64,000 nucleotides of DNA from Pedobacter chitinilyticus. Its GTDB lineage: Bacteria; Bacteroidota; Bacteroidia; Sphingobacteriales; Sphingobacteriaceae. Shown here in pieces: positions 51,115 to 60,321 of the stretch. Numbering within the stretch: position 1 is the stretch's first letter; every line of letters starts with the position of its first letter. The position numbers were made by a program, and so were the translations under genes. The stretch lies in the NCBI RefSeq assembly GCF_003313385.1, contig NZ_QMHN01000001.1, positions 743,325-807,324 of the forward strand, read 5' to 3'. Under the pieces are notes generated by a model. That model was not told the origin of the DNA and ran no database searches. It saw only the letters and a list, made by a program, of their open reading frames with translations.

Positions 51115-53040
51115 ATGATTAACATTACATTACCTGATGGCTCTGTTCGTCAGTATGAAAAGGGTACAAATGCCCATCAAATTGCCCTGTCAATCTCAGA
51201 GGGTTTAGCACGAAATGTTTTAGCGGCAGAAGTAAACGGAGAAGTTTGGGACAGTTCACGTCCAATTGAAGCTGACTCTGCGGTTAAATTGCTGACGTGG
51301 AATGATACCGAAGGAAAGTCGACTTTCTGGCATTCATCAGCGCACTTAATGGCCGAAGCATTAGAGGCACTTTATCCAGGTACAAAATTTGGGATTGGCC
51401 CAGCTATTGAAACTGGTTTTTACTACGATGTAGATTTCGGTGATAGAGAGTTCTCTTCTGATGATTTTAAGCAGATTGAAGACAAAATGCTAGAATTGGC
51501 TAAACAAAAAGAAGTTTTTGAACGTAAAAGCGTAAGCAAAGCGGATGCTATCCAATACTTCACTGAAAAAGGAGACGAGTACAAATTAGATTTGATTGAC
51601 GGTTTAGAAGACGGAAAAATTACTTTTTATACACAAGGTAGCTTTACTGATTTATGTCGTGGTCCACATATTCCAAACACTAGTTTCATCAAAGCCATTA
51701 AGCTGATGAACGTTGCTGGTGCTTATTGGAGAGGTGATGAAACTAAAAAACAATTAACGCGTATTTACGGAGTAACTTTTCCTAAAGCAAGTGAATTGAC
51801 CGAATATCTTCACATGATTGAAGAGGCCAAAAAACGTGACCATCGTAAATTAGGTAAGGAATTAGAATTGTTCACCTTCTCAGAAAAAGTGGGCATGGGC
51901 TTACCGATGTGGTTGCCAAAAGGCACTGCATTACGCGAGCGTTTAGTTCAATTTTTAACCAAAGCGCAGCAAAAATCAGGTTACGAGCAAGTAATTACGC
52001 CACATATTGGGCATAAGAACTTATACATTACCTCTGGTCACTACGAGAAATACGGAAAAGATAGTTTCCAACCGATCAAAACACCGCAAGAAGGAGAGGA
52101 GTTTTTCTTAAAACCAATGAACTGTCCTCACCACTGTGAGCTGTATAAGTTTAAACCTCGTTCTTATAAGGATTTGCCAGTTCGTTTTGCCGAATTTGGT
52201 ACCGTATATCGTTACGAGCAAAGTGGTGAGTTGCATGGTTTAACTCGTGTACGTGGTTTTACTCAAGATGATGCGCACTTGTTTTGCCGTCCAGACCAAG
52301 TAAAAGAAGAGTTTAAAAAAGTAATTGATTTGGTACTTCACGTATTTAAATCTTTAGGTTTTGATAACTATGTGGCTCAGGTTTCATTACGAGACCCAGA
52401 GAATAAAGCAAAATACATTGGTTCTGATGAGAATTGGAAACTAGCTGAAACTGCAATTATTGAAGCAGCAGAAGAAAAAGGTTTGCCTACTGTAGTAGAA
52501 TATGGTGAAGCTGCTTTTTATGGACCAAAACTAGATTTTATGGTTCGTGATGCGCTGGGTAGAAAATGGCAGTTGGGTACTATTCAGGTAGATTACAATC
52601 TTCCAGAGCGTTTTGAGCTAGAATACACAGGTAGTGATAACCAAAAACATCGCCCTGTAATGATACACCGTGCACCTTTTGGTTCAATGGAACGTTTTGT
52701 AGCTGTGTTGATCGAACACTGTGGAGGTAACTTCCCATTGTGGCTTTCACCAGAGCAATACATCATTCTTCCTATTTCAGAAAAGTATGAAGAATATGCA
52801 AAAAAAGTTTCAGAAGAATTAAATAATTCCGATATTCGCGGTCTGATTGACTTTCGTGATGAAAAGATTGGAAGAAAAATCAGAGACGCTGAGGTTAAAA
52901 AACTGCCTTACATGCTTATTATAGGCGAAAAAGAGATGGAAGAAGGAAGGGTTTCGGTTCGCAAGCACGGTGAGGGAGATTTAGGAAGCATGACCTTAGC
53001 AGAATTTAGTGCATTAATTAACAAAGAAATAACAGTTTAA
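51115..53040 (+). CDS. thrS: Threonine--tRNA ligase
   Basis: Charges tRNA-Thr. The full class II enzyme is present: an N-terminal TGS domain (residues 1-62, [18 protein letters not shown]), the editing domain with [33 protein letters not shown] (HxxxH zinc/editing site), the catalytic core with [21 protein letters not shown], the motif 2 loop [22 protein letters not shown] and motif 3 [18 protein letters not shown], then the anticodon-binding domain. At 641 aa it is full length. It leads an operon with infC, rpmI and rplT, the classic arrangement. Confidence 0.98.
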   Translation: MINITLPDGSVRQYEKGTNAHQIALSISEGLARNVLAAEVNGEVWDSSRPIEADSAVKLLTWNDTEGKSTFWHSSAHLMAEALEALYPGTKFGIGPAIETGFYYDVDFGDREFSSDDFKQIEDKMLELAKQKEVFERKSVSKADAIQYFTEKGDEYKLDLIDGLEDGKITFYTQGSFTDLCRGPHIPNTSFIKAIKLMNVAGAYWRGDETKKQLTRIYGVTFPKASELTEYLHMIEEAKKRDHRKLGKELELFTFSEKVGMGLPMWLPKGTALRERLVQFLTKAQQKSGYEQVITPHIGHKNLYITSGHYEKYGKDSFQPIKTPQEGEEFFLKPMNCPHHCELYKFKPRSYKDLPVRFAEFGTVYRYEQSGELHGLTRVRGFTQDDAHLFCRPDQVKEEFKKVIDLVLHVFKSLGFDNYVAQVSLRDPENKAKYIGSDENWKLAETAIIEAAEEKGLPTVVEYGEAAFYGPKLDFMVRDALGRKWQLGTIQVDYNLPERFELEYTGSDNQKHRPVMIHRAPFGSMERFVAVLIEHCGGNFPLWLSPEQYIILPISEKYEEYAKKVSEELNNSDIRGLIDFRDEKIGRKIRDAEVKKLPYMLIIGEKEMEEGRVSVRKHGEGDLGSMTLAEFSALINKEITV

Positions 53041-53052
53041 CAAGGAAAGCAT

Positions 53053-53625
53053 TTGGCATTAGGAAGACCAGGATTTAATAGGGGACCACGTCCACCTTTT
53101 AAGAAAAAAGAAGCAGAACATAATATTAACGAGCATATTCGTGCTCAAGAGGTTAGGCTGGCTGGGGATAATGTAGAGCAGGGAATTTATCCTTTGTCAA
53201 AAGCGTTGGCATTTGCTGATGAGTTAGAGCTTGACTTGGTAGAGATTTCTCCAAACGCAAACCCACCTGTTTGCCGTATTATGGACTACAGTAAGTTCAT
53301 GTACGAGCAAAAGAAAAAGCAAAAGGAAATCAAAGCTAATGCTAAGCAAACCGTTATCAAGGAAATTCGTTTCGGACCTAATACCTCTGACCACGATTTT
53401 CAGTTCAAATTAAAGCATGCCATTAGCTTTTTAGAAGCAGGTGAGAAAGTTAGAGCTTACGTACACTTCAAAGGAAGAGCAATTGTTTACAAAGAGCAGG
53501 GAGAAATTTTGTTGCTTAAGTTTGCACAAGCGCTAGAAGAAGTGGGTAAGGTTGAGTTATTGCCTAAATTGGAGGGTAAACGTATGTTTTTAACCGTAGC
53601 CCCAAAAGCAACCGCAAAGAAATAA
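53053..53625 (+). CDS. infC: Translation initiation factor IF-3
   Basis: Binds the 30S subunit and discriminates initiator tRNA and start codons. The N-domain has [15 protein letters not shown] and [41 protein letters not shown]. The basic linker [13 protein letters not shown] leads to the C-domain [39 protein letters not shown]. Translation begins at a TTG 13 nt after the thrS stop, preceded by AAGGAAAG. Rare start codons are typical of infC, where IF-3 represses its own mRNA. The C-terminus is slightly extended (KATAKK). Confidence 0.97.
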   Translation: MALGRPGFNRGPRPPFKKKEAEHNINEHIRAQEVRLAGDNVEQGIYPLSKALAFADELELDLVEISPNANPPVCRIMDYSKFMYEQKKKQKEIKANAKQTVIKEIRFGPNTSDHDFQFKLKHAISFLEAGEKVRAYVHFKGRAIVYKEQGEILLLKFAQALEEVGKVELLPKLEGKRMFLTVAPKATAKK

Positions 53626-53650
53626 TAAATTATATAAACAAAATCAGGTT

Positions 53651-53851
53651 ATGCCAAAAATGAAAACCAATTCCAGTGCTAAAAAGCGTTTTTCGCTTAC
53701 TGGAACAGGTAAAATTGCAAGAAAGAACGCCTACAAAAGTCACATCTTGACTAAGAAGAGTACTAAACGTAAGCGTAACTTAACCAACACTAGTTTGGTA
53801 AACGATGCAGATATGGGCAACGTTAAACGTATGCTTTGCATTGGTAAGTAA
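53651..53851 (+). CDS. rpmI: 50S ribosomal protein L35
   Basis: A small basic 66-aa protein of the large subunit. [37 protein letters not shown] carries the family's KMKTxSxAKKRF start. It lies 25 bp after infC and 74 bp before rplT, the conserved order. Confidence 0.97.
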   Translation: MPKMKTNSSAKKRFSLTGTGKIARKNAYKSHILTKKSTKRKRNLTNTSLVNDADMGNVKRMLCIGK

Positions 53852-53925
53852 TTAATTTTTAACCAGGTGAACGGTAGTAAGTTTGTTGAAATACACAGCA
53901 CCGCTTATCAAAAACACAACACATT

Positions 53926-54270
53926 ATGCCTCGTTCGGTAAACGTAGTAGCTGCTAGACGCAGAAGAAAAAAAGTCCTAGACATGGCCAAAGGCTATTGG
54001 GGCTCAAGAAGCAAGGTTTTTACCATTGCTAAAAACACGGTAGAAAAAGGTTTGCAATATGCATACCGCGACCGTAAAGCTAAGAAAAGAGAATTCCGTG
54101 CATTATGGATTCAACGTATCAATGCTGGTGCTCGTGAGCACGGTATTTCTTACTCGCAATTGATTGGTAAATTAGCTGCAAAAAACATCGGTTTAAACCG
54201 TAAAGTTTTAGCTGACTTAGCAATGAACAATAAAGAAGCTTTTAAAGCTGTTATTGATGCGGTAAAATAG
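53926..54270 (+). CDS. rplT: 50S ribosomal protein L20
   Basis: An early-assembly 23S rRNA-binding protein, 114 aa. [57 protein letters not shown] and [24 protein letters not shown] are the standard blocks. The basic N-terminal arm is intact. It is the last gene of the thrS operon, and a strong terminator follows 18 bp after its stop. L20 represses this operon in other bacteria. I saw no obvious mimic in the infC-rpmI gap. Confidence 0.98.
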   Translation: MPRSVNVVAARRRRKKVLDMAKGYWGSRSKVFTIAKNTVEKGLQYAYRDRKAKKREFRALWIQRINAGAREHGISYSQLIGKLAAKNIGLNRKVLADLAMNNKEAFKAVIDAVK

Positions 54271-54288
54271 GATACTAAAAATATCAAG

Positions 54289-54322
54289 AAAAAAGGGAGC
54301 GATGAAAATTGTTCCCTTTTTT
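54289..54322 (+). terminator. Terminator of the thrS-infC-rpmI-rplT operon
   Basis: GGGAGCGAT / ATTGTTCCC with a GAAA tetraloop, flanked by A6 and T6. It is similar in sequence to the terminator behind tRNA-Ser copy 1 (94-127). Confidence 0.9.
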
Positions 54323-54381
54323 GTTTTAATGACTAAAACTATTTTGCTTCGGTTTTTGTTCGTTTTTAAAAAGAATAAAAT

Positions 54382-54678
54382 ATGTCCAAGTTTTCAGATT
54401 TAATTAATGGTGATAAACCTGTGTTGGTCGACTTTTTTGCTGAATGGTGTGCACCCTGTAAAGCAATGGGGCCAATATTGACCGAGCTGAAGAGTCAAAT
54501 AGGAGATAAGGCGGCTATTATTAAGGTTGATGTCGATAAAAACCAAGCTGCTGCTAGCGCATTTAACGTGCAAGGTGTTCCTACTTTTATTTTGTTTAAA
54601 AAGGGAAAAGCTATTTGGCGACAAAGTGGTGCTGTTCCAGCTCCTCAATTGAAGCAGTTAATTGAGATGCACGCTTAA
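54382..54678 (+). CDS. trxA: Thioredoxin
   Basis: A small cytosolic thiol-disulfide oxidoreductase, 98 aa. The redox motif is WCAPC (residues 22-26), not the usual WCGPC. The Ala in place of Gly is common in a subset of Bacteroidota thioredoxins and should raise the redox potential slightly (inference). The cis-proline is in [11 protein letters not shown]. There is no signal peptide. It lies after the ribosomal operon terminator and converges with pdeM 6 bp downstream. Confidence 0.94.
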   Translation: MSKFSDLINGDKPVLVDFFAEWCAPCKAMGPILTELKSQIGDKAAIIKVDVDKNQAAASAFNVQGVPTFILFKKGKAIWRQSGAVPAPQLKQLIEMHA

Positions 54679-54684
54679 AGCATA

Positions 54685-55320
54685 TTACACTTTCACGATT
54701 TTGGTTGGAGTAATGGCAAATACCAAATCGTTTTCTTTTGCCTTTACGAGCTGCAAACCTGTAAAATTGCTAAATGCAGGAAGAATGGCATGATGCTCTC
54801 CAAAATAAAAGCAAGGAAATTTTAATCGCTGTTTTGCATTATTGTAAATGCTAATTCCTGGGTGAATATGGCCACTAATTGTATATAAATTTGAATTGCA
54901 ATGTGTCAAATCGTGTATGAAACAAAATTTATCAGTTTGATAGTTAGGTTCTTGAACTTCGATAGCTAAGTTTTTATAAACCTTTTCTGATTGTTTGTCA
55001 TGATTTCCCTTTACCAGTATAAAATTGATCTCCCTGAAGTTCTCTTTCCATCTTGCAAATTCATCAATTTCAGCGTTGTAATCGCTATGGAACATGTCTC
55101 CGTTGATAAGTAATTGCTTTGGAAAATATTTTTCCATTAATCCTGCCAGCCTGCTTAAATCATTTTGTGATACGCTATTGGGAACGGCTAAGCCCGCTTT
55201 ACGAAAATGAGCAGCTTTGCCCAAATGTAAATCGCTGATGGCTAATAATTGCTCACTAGGCAAATAAATTGCTCTTTCTTTATCTAATATGAATTCTTCT
55301 TCTCTAATCGAAATTTTCAC
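54685..55320 (-). CDS. pdeM: Ligase-associated DNA damage response endonuclease PdeM
   Basis: A calcineurin-like metallophosphoesterase, 211 aa. Metal-binding motifs are in order: ISDLHLGKAAHFRK, NGDMFHSD, VKGNHDKQ and ISGHIHPG. It belongs to the four-gene set of Lhr-like helicase, MBL exonuclease, ATP-dependent ligase and phosphoesterase found together in many bacteria. The start codon is a GTG at 55320, preceded by eight A residues and then a TAGTGGTTAGT repeat. The helicase gene ends 167 bp upstream in the same orientation. Confidence 0.92.
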   Translation of the reverse strand: MKISIREEEFILDKERAIYLPSEQLLAISDLHLGKAAHFRKAGLAVPNSVSQNDLSRLAGLMEKYFPKQLLINGDMFHSDYNAEIDEFARWKENFREINFILVKGNHDKQSEKVYKNLAIEVQEPNYQTDKFCFIHDLTHCNSNLYTISGHIHPGISIYNNAKQRLKFPCFYFGEHHAILPAFSNFTGLQLVKAKENDLVFAITPTKIVKV

Positions 55321-55366
55321 TTTTTTTTAGGAATTAGTGGTTAGTTATGCTGTTTTTCTACTAAGC

Positions 55367-55420
55367 CATCATTTCGCCCTTGCGGAGACCGTAAAGCAGC
55401 TGCAAAGTAAAATCTTTCAA
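55367..55420. repeat. Fragment of a CGTCATTTCG-family repeat
   Basis: CATCATTTCGCCC...GCAGCTGCAAAGTAAAATCTTTC aligns with the left part of 15063-15160 but lacks a clear right arm. It fills the gap between pdeM and the helicase gene. Confidence 0.5.
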
Positions 55421-55487
55421 AGTACATTACAAACCATTAAGAAATTAAAGACATTATGTTTTCAGGATACCTTAATCTTTCTTTAAC

Positions 55488-57938
55488 TCATTTAAAAACT
55501 TCTTTCTTCATCCTTTCAATACGGTGTTCCAATTCTTCTGAGCTCATATTTGCCCTTAAGCTATCTACTTTGATTGGAAATGACAATGGTGTAAACCTTT
55601 TAGGGTAGGTAATCACGATGTTGCTATTTTGAATACGGTTTAGTGCTGCTGCTAATCTAGGTTCTTCCAATTGCTGGTAAAAAACTTCCTCATAAGCTTG
55701 TCTTAACAGTAGATTATGTTTGTCGTAATCATTAAAAACATTGAAAAACAACCCCGCGCTACTTTGCAAGTGCTTGTTGGCGATGTATTTACCTGGATAG
55801 CCTTGGAAAACCAAACCTGCGATACAGGCAATATCACGAAACTTCCTTCTGGCCATTTCCGTGGAGTTAATGCTCAAAGTAATGTCTTCCGCTAGGTTTT
55901 TGGGCGAGAAAACTTCATAAGCAATACCGTCGTCCATAGGTATTTCTATATCGCTAAGTAATTCAAAACCATAATCATTCATGGCAATAGAAAAGGTAAT
56001 TGGCACTAACTTGCTCAAGCGATAGGCAACCAGTGCTCCTAAAATTTCATGTACCAATCTGCCTTCAAAGGGATAAGCAAATAAATGAAAACCTTCACGA
56101 TTATTAATCATTTCGATGAGCAGTTCATCACTTTTAGGTACATGAGATCTTTCTTCTTGTATTTTAAAAAGTGGATGTACAATATCCAGTTCCTCATCTT
56201 GATGTGTTTGGTCTAGCACTTCGTTGTATTTTTTACGTAATACTGCCCCTAAATTGGAAGAAAGGGGCAAACGCCCACCCAGCCAGCTTGGAGAAATGGC
56301 TTTCTTTTGTTTACTGCGACGAACAATGACTGTCATCTCTTTGATTTGTACAAACTCTAAAATTCGCCCTGCTAGCACAAAACTATCACCAGCTTTCAGC
56401 TTAGAAACGAAGTATTCTTCTACCATACCAATGTAACCACCACTTAGGAACTTTACTTTTAGCATGGCATCACTAACAATAGTACCAATATGAAGTCGGT
56501 GTCGCATAGCAATTTGCCTGCTTTTCACCTTCCATAGTCCATCTTCGTCTTTTATTACCTTTTTAAATTCGTTGTAAGCGGTTAGGCTGTCGCCACCAGA
56601 GGTGATAAATTGCATGGCCCAAGCCCATTCGTTAGGAAGTAGCTCCTTAAAAGCATTGGTTTGTTTTACTTCTTCATAAATTTGCTTGTCATCAAAGCCA
56701 TCGCCTACGGCAAGTGTGACTAAATACTGTATTAAAGTGTCGAAAACCATTACAAAAGGTTCTCTACTTTCAATATTATTTTCTTTTGCGGCTTCTTTTA
56801 TCGCGGCAGCTTCCACCAGTTCAAGTGCGTGCGTAGGTAAGAAATATATTTTAGAAACTTCAAAAGGCGAATGACCAGAACGTCCAGCACGTTGCAAAAA
56901 CCTAGCTACTCCTTTTGGGGAACCAATTTGTACTACCGTATCCACAGGTTTAAAATCTACACCTAAATCTAAGGAAGAAGTGGCAATAACGGCTTTCAAT
57001 AGGCCACTATGCAAACTGTCTTCAATCCAATTTCTTAACTCAAAATCAATAGAGCCATGGTGAATGGCTATCCTGCCAGCTAAGTCAGGTTCGATATCCA
57101 ACAGATGTTGATACCAAATTTCCGATTGTCCACGAGTATTAATGAAAATAAGCGTGGTTTTGCTTTTATTGATGATAGGAATGAGTTTATGGGCTAATTT
57201 TAAACCTAAATGTCCAGCCCAAGGCAAGGTTTCTATGGTGTCTGGTAGGATGGATTTGATTTGTATCTTTTTCTCTAATTGTGCTCTAACAATCATTTTC
57301 TTAGCAGATTCCTCGGGAACAATGACCTCTAATGCTTCTTGTATATTACCTATGGTTGCCGAAATACCCCATACACGCAGTATTTCATTCCCATGCTCCT
57401 TTTGCAATCCTTTTATTCTAGAAACGGCTAATTCTACCAGTACACCACGTTTGCTGCCCAATAGTTCGTGCCATTCGTCAGCGACGATACATTTTAGATT
57501 TTTAAATAGACTGGAGGAACCTTTCTGGGCCAATAGTAAATGTAAACTTTCGGGAGTAATGAGCAATATTTCGGGCATTGCTTTTTTCTGCTGAAGTTTC
57601 TCTGCTTGTGAGGTATCGCCATTGCGAACACCCACCAGCCAATCGAGTCCTATAGCCAAAAGCACTTCTCTCATTGCCCTAGCAATATCCTTAGCCAAAG
57701 ATCTTAAAGGAGTAATCCAAATGAGTTGTACGCCTTTTGCTGGTTTATCCTGATTTAATGCTTCGATGACGACACCTAAAAAGACGGAGAAGGTCTTCCC
57801 AAATCCCGTTGGAGCATTTACCAAGCCACTATATCCCTGCAAATAATACTCCCAAGTATCCTTTTGGAAATCAAAAGGCTTCCTTTTATCGGCCTTGAGC
57901 CAAGAGATGATCTGTTGATAGCCTTTCGTTTTTTGCAT
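55488..57938 (-). CDS. Ligase-associated DNA damage response DEXH-box helicase (Lhr-core type)
   Basis: An 816-aa superfamily 2 helicase of the bacterial Lhr-core group. The Q-motif region is FDFQKDTWEYYLQGYSG, Walker A is NAPTGFGKTFSV, the DExH box is VADEWHELLGSKRG, motif III is ISATIGN, motif V is VIATSSLDLGVDF and motif VI is QRAGRSGH. The C-terminal Lhr-specific winged-helix and DUF4910-type regions occupy residues 450-816. It works with the ligase, exonuclease and PdeM in a presumed repair pathway. Here it is separated from the ligase by an oppositely oriented OMP gene. Confidence 0.93.
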   Translation of the reverse strand: MQKTKGYQQIISWLKADKRKPFDFQKDTWEYYLQGYSGLVNAPTGFGKTFSVFLGVVIEALNQDKPAKGVQLIWITPLRSLAKDIARAMREVLLAIGLDWLVGVRNGDTSQAEKLQQKKAMPEILLITPESLHLLLAQKGSSSLFKNLKCIVADEWHELLGSKRGVLVELAVSRIKGLQKEHGNEILRVWGISATIGNIQEALEVIVPEESAKKMIVRAQLEKKIQIKSILPDTIETLPWAGHLGLKLAHKLIPIINKSKTTLIFINTRGQSEIWYQHLLDIEPDLAGRIAIHHGSIDFELRNWIEDSLHSGLLKAVIATSSLDLGVDFKPVDTVVQIGSPKGVARFLQRAGRSGHSPFEVSKIYFLPTHALELVEAAAIKEAAKENNIESREPFVMVFDTLIQYLVTLAVGDGFDDKQIYEEVKQTNAFKELLPNEWAWAMQFITSGGDSLTAYNEFKKVIKDEDGLWKVKSRQIAMRHRLHIGTIVSDAMLKVKFLSGGYIGMVEEYFVSKLKAGDSFVLAGRILEFVQIKEMTVIVRRSKQKKAISPSWLGGRLPLSSNLGAVLRKKYNEVLDQTHQDEELDIVHPLFKIQEERSHVPKSDELLIEMINNREGFHLFAYPFEGRLVHEILGALVAYRLSKLVPITFSIAMNDYGFELLSDIEIPMDDGIAYEVFSPKNLAEDITLSINSTEMARRKFRDIACIAGLVFQGYPGKYIANKHLQSSAGLFFNVFNDYDKHNLLLRQAYEEVFYQQLEEPRLAAALNRIQNSNIVITYPKRFTPLSFPIKVDSLRANMSSEELEHRIERMKKEVFK

Positions 57939-58047
57939 AAATCAATGATATAAACAAATGAAATGTTTAAATGATTAAAATAATTTTATCATTGATGAAA
58001 ATTTGTGTTTCTACTGAAGAATGGTATTTTAGCGGCAAATAACCATT

Positions 58048-58728
58048 ATGAAATTTTCAGCTCTTTTTGCTTCATTATTATTAATGTCGTGTATTGCTTC
58101 TTTTGCCCAGGATTCGAAGAAATCATCGTTTAACATTCTTATCGGGCCTAGCTTGCCTGTAAGTGATTTTGGAGATAAAGATATCAGCGATCCAAGTGCT
58201 GGATTGGCTAAGACTGGTGCTTTTTTAGCTTTTGAATATGATCATAGATTATTAAAAAATATTTATTTAACAGGAAGATTGTCGGGAAGTGTAAATGGCG
58301 TCGATTTTGCTTATAATGCACCTACAGGTTCATCTTTAAAGATGTCGATGACGAATTGGAAGAATGCTAATGTTTTTATAGGTTTTAGTTACATACATCA
58401 TATCAGTACCCGCTTTAATCTTATTGCTAGAACATTGGGAGGGCTTCAATATACGAGTTCGCCTGAAGTTAAAATTGCTATTTCAGGTGCCTTTAATGGT
58501 AATAGTGTACAAGAATCAGCTGGTGCAACTTCACTTGGGGTTCTTTTGGGAGTGGGCTTTAATTATCATATTTCTCAAAATTTTGGTTTAAGATTAATTG
58601 CCGATTACGGAGCTGCTAAGCCAACATTTGATATTAAGGCAAGTGGTAGTGGGATCAGTAATGACCTATCAAGTTCCCAAAATATTAATTTGATTAATTT
58701 AGGGATAGGGATGTCTTTTAAGCTGTAA
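58048..58728 (+). CDS. Outer-membrane beta-barrel protein
   Basis: A secreted 226-aa protein (signal MKFSALFASLLLMSCIASFAQ). Alternating aromatic strands (NIYLTGRLSGSV, NANVFIGFSYIHHI, FGLRLIADYGAA) and the terminal GIGMSFKL ending in a hydrophobic residue fit an eight-strand OmpW/OmpA-like porin fold (PF13568-type). It lies on the opposite strand between the helicase and ligase genes of the DNA-damage cluster, with only 3 bp to the ligase stop. A TATTTTAG sequence 26 nt before its start may be its -7 element. The function is unknown. Confidence 0.82.
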   Translation: MKFSALFASLLLMSCIASFAQDSKKSSFNILIGPSLPVSDFGDKDISDPSAGLAKTGAFLAFEYDHRLLKNIYLTGRLSGSVNGVDFAYNAPTGSSLKMSMTNWKNANVFIGFSYIHHISTRFNLIARTLGGLQYTSSPEVKIAISGAFNGNSVQESAGATSLGVLLGVGFNYHISQNFGLRLIADYGAAKPTFDIKASGSGISNDLSSSQNINLINLGIGMSFKL

Positions 58729-58731
58729 TGC

Positions 58732-60321
58732 TTAATTAGAATTTAATAATTGTCTCAAATCATCCAAGGTGTTAATTTCATCAACGTTTTTGTCTTTTCG
58801 CCAACGAGCGATTCGAGGAAAGCGTAGTGCTAAACCAGCTTTGTGACGCTTACTTTCGGCAATGCCTTCAAATGCAATTTCAAATACTAGTTCTGGCTTA
58901 ACTGTGCGTACTGGCCCAAATTTTTCAATCGCATTTTTATTTACAAAGCTGTTTACTTCCTTTATTTCCTTATCCGTTAATCCAGAATAAGCTTTTGCAA
59001 TGGTAATAAGTTTTTCGCCATCACGTACTGCAAAGGTGTAGTCGGTGTAAAAATTGGCTCGGCGACCACTGCCTTTTTGCGCATAAATCATTACGGTATC
59101 AACGGTATAAGGATTGATTTTCCATTTCCACCAATCGCCCCGTTTTCTGCCTGAGTGAAAAATAGAATTAAGGTTCTTCAACATAATCCCTTCACTATTA
59201 ATTTCACGGGCCGTTTCTCTAATTTCGGCCAATTGTTGCCAGCTGTTAAAGCTAATGATAGGAGATAGGAGCACCTTGTTTTTGTGGCTGAGTTGGTTGA
59301 TGATTTTTTCTAGCCAAGCTCTTCGTTGTGACAAGGTTGAAGTTCTGATGTCTTTTGCTTTATGCTCTAGTAAATCGTAGGTGAAAAATCCAATAGGGGC
59401 ATTCTCTAATTGGTTTTTACTGATGGTTTTACGATTTAGGCGCTGTTGTAAGGTGCTAAAAGGGAGAACTTTCCCATCTTTTACGGCAAGAATTTCTCCA
59501 TCTAATACGGTTCCATCTGGCAATTCATCTTTGAGGAAATGTAGTTCTGGGAATTGTTCGGTGACCAATTCTTCGCCTCGGCTCCAGATAAATAATTCGC
59601 TGTTTCGTTTTACGATTTGTCCTCGTATACCATCCCACTTCCATTCGGCTTGCCAATCTGCAGTATCACCAAGATTTTTAGGTTCGGTATCTAGGGCATA
59701 AGCGAGGCAAAAAGGATAAGGCCATGAATTATCTGTGTTTACATGACTACCAGAAGTCAGTTCTGCATAGCTAATGCTGTTGGGTTGCCATTTACCCATA
59801 ATGCTGTGCATAATTTTATTGGCATCTTGTTGACTTTGCTTGGCGATGGCATTGACCAACATTTTATTGGAAACGCCAATTCTGAAATTGCCAGAAATGA
59901 GTTTGTTGAAGATGAACCGTTCTTGCGTGGTTAAACTGTTCCAAGCGGTAAGTACATAGGTTTTCTTTTCTTCATCGGTTTTGCCTTGAAGTTCAGCCAG
60001 CTCTGTTATCCATTGATGTAAAGGTTTTTCTATGGTATGTTCGGCAGTTGGCAATACCAAAGCTACGGTTTCGCTAAGGTCGCCCACATTGTGGTAGCTT
60101 TCGGTAAATAGCCATTCGGGAATGTCGCTAAGTGCTATTGCCCATTGTTTGATGAGGTTGGTACCAATTGGCCGCTTAGGCTTTTTGCCTGTAAATAGAG
60201 CGATGACATAAGGTTTGTCATTTTCATCGGCTTCACTAAAATAATTAACCAAAGCTTCTATTTTGTCATTGGTTTTATTGCTTAGTTCCAGTTCCTGTAT
60301 CAGTTGGGCAAAACGCTTCAT
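58732..60321 (-). CDS. ATP-dependent DNA ligase (ligase-associated damage response cluster)
   Basis: Seals nicks using ATP. The adenylated lysine is K228 in EWKWDGIRG (motif I KxDG as KWDG). Further motifs are LDGEILAVKDGKVLPF, GFFTYDLLE, SEGIMLKNLNS and WWKWKINPYTVD (motif V, KxK). Residues 1-190 form the DNA-binding domain, and the OB-fold is at the C-terminus (ELVFEIAFEGIAES, FPRIARWR). At 529 aa it fits the LigB/LigC-like bacterial ligases paired with the MBL exonuclease. Its start overlaps the exonuclease stop by 4 nt, so the two are coupled. Confidence 0.94.
   Translation of the reverse strand: MKRFAQLIQELELSNKTNDKIEALVNYFSEADENDKPYVIALFTGKKPKRPIGTNLIKQWAIALSDIPEWLFTESYHNVGDLSETVALVLPTAEHTIEKPLHQWITELAELQGKTDEEKKTYVLTAWNSLTTQERFIFNKLISGNFRIGVSNKMLVNAIAKQSQQDANKIMHSIMGKWQPNSISYAELTSGSHVNTDNSWPYPFCLAYALDTEPKNLGDTADWQAEWKWDGIRGQIVKRNSELFIWSRGEELVTEQFPELHFLKDELPDGTVLDGEILAVKDGKVLPFSTLQQRLNRKTISKNQLENAPIGFFTYDLLEHKAKDIRTSTLSQRRAWLEKIINQLSHKNKVLLSPIISFNSWQQLAEIRETAREINSEGIMLKNLNSIFHSGRKRGDWWKWKINPYTVDTVMIYAQKGSGRRANFYTDYTFAVRDGEKLITIAKAYSGLTDKEIKEVNSFVNKNAIEKFGPVRTVKPELVFEIAFEGIAESKRHKAGLALRFPRIARWRKDKNVDEINTLDDLRQLLNSN

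Noticed and set aside
54295..54316. Similarity of the rplT terminator to the tRNA-Ser terminator as evidence of a mobile repeat
   Set aside because: Both are short A/T-flanked GGGA..TCCC stems. The match is what terminators commonly look like and does not extend into the flanks.
58048..58728. OMP gene as a member of the DNA-damage pathway
   Set aside because: It is on the opposite strand and has a signal peptide and barrel strands. Position alone does not support a repair role.
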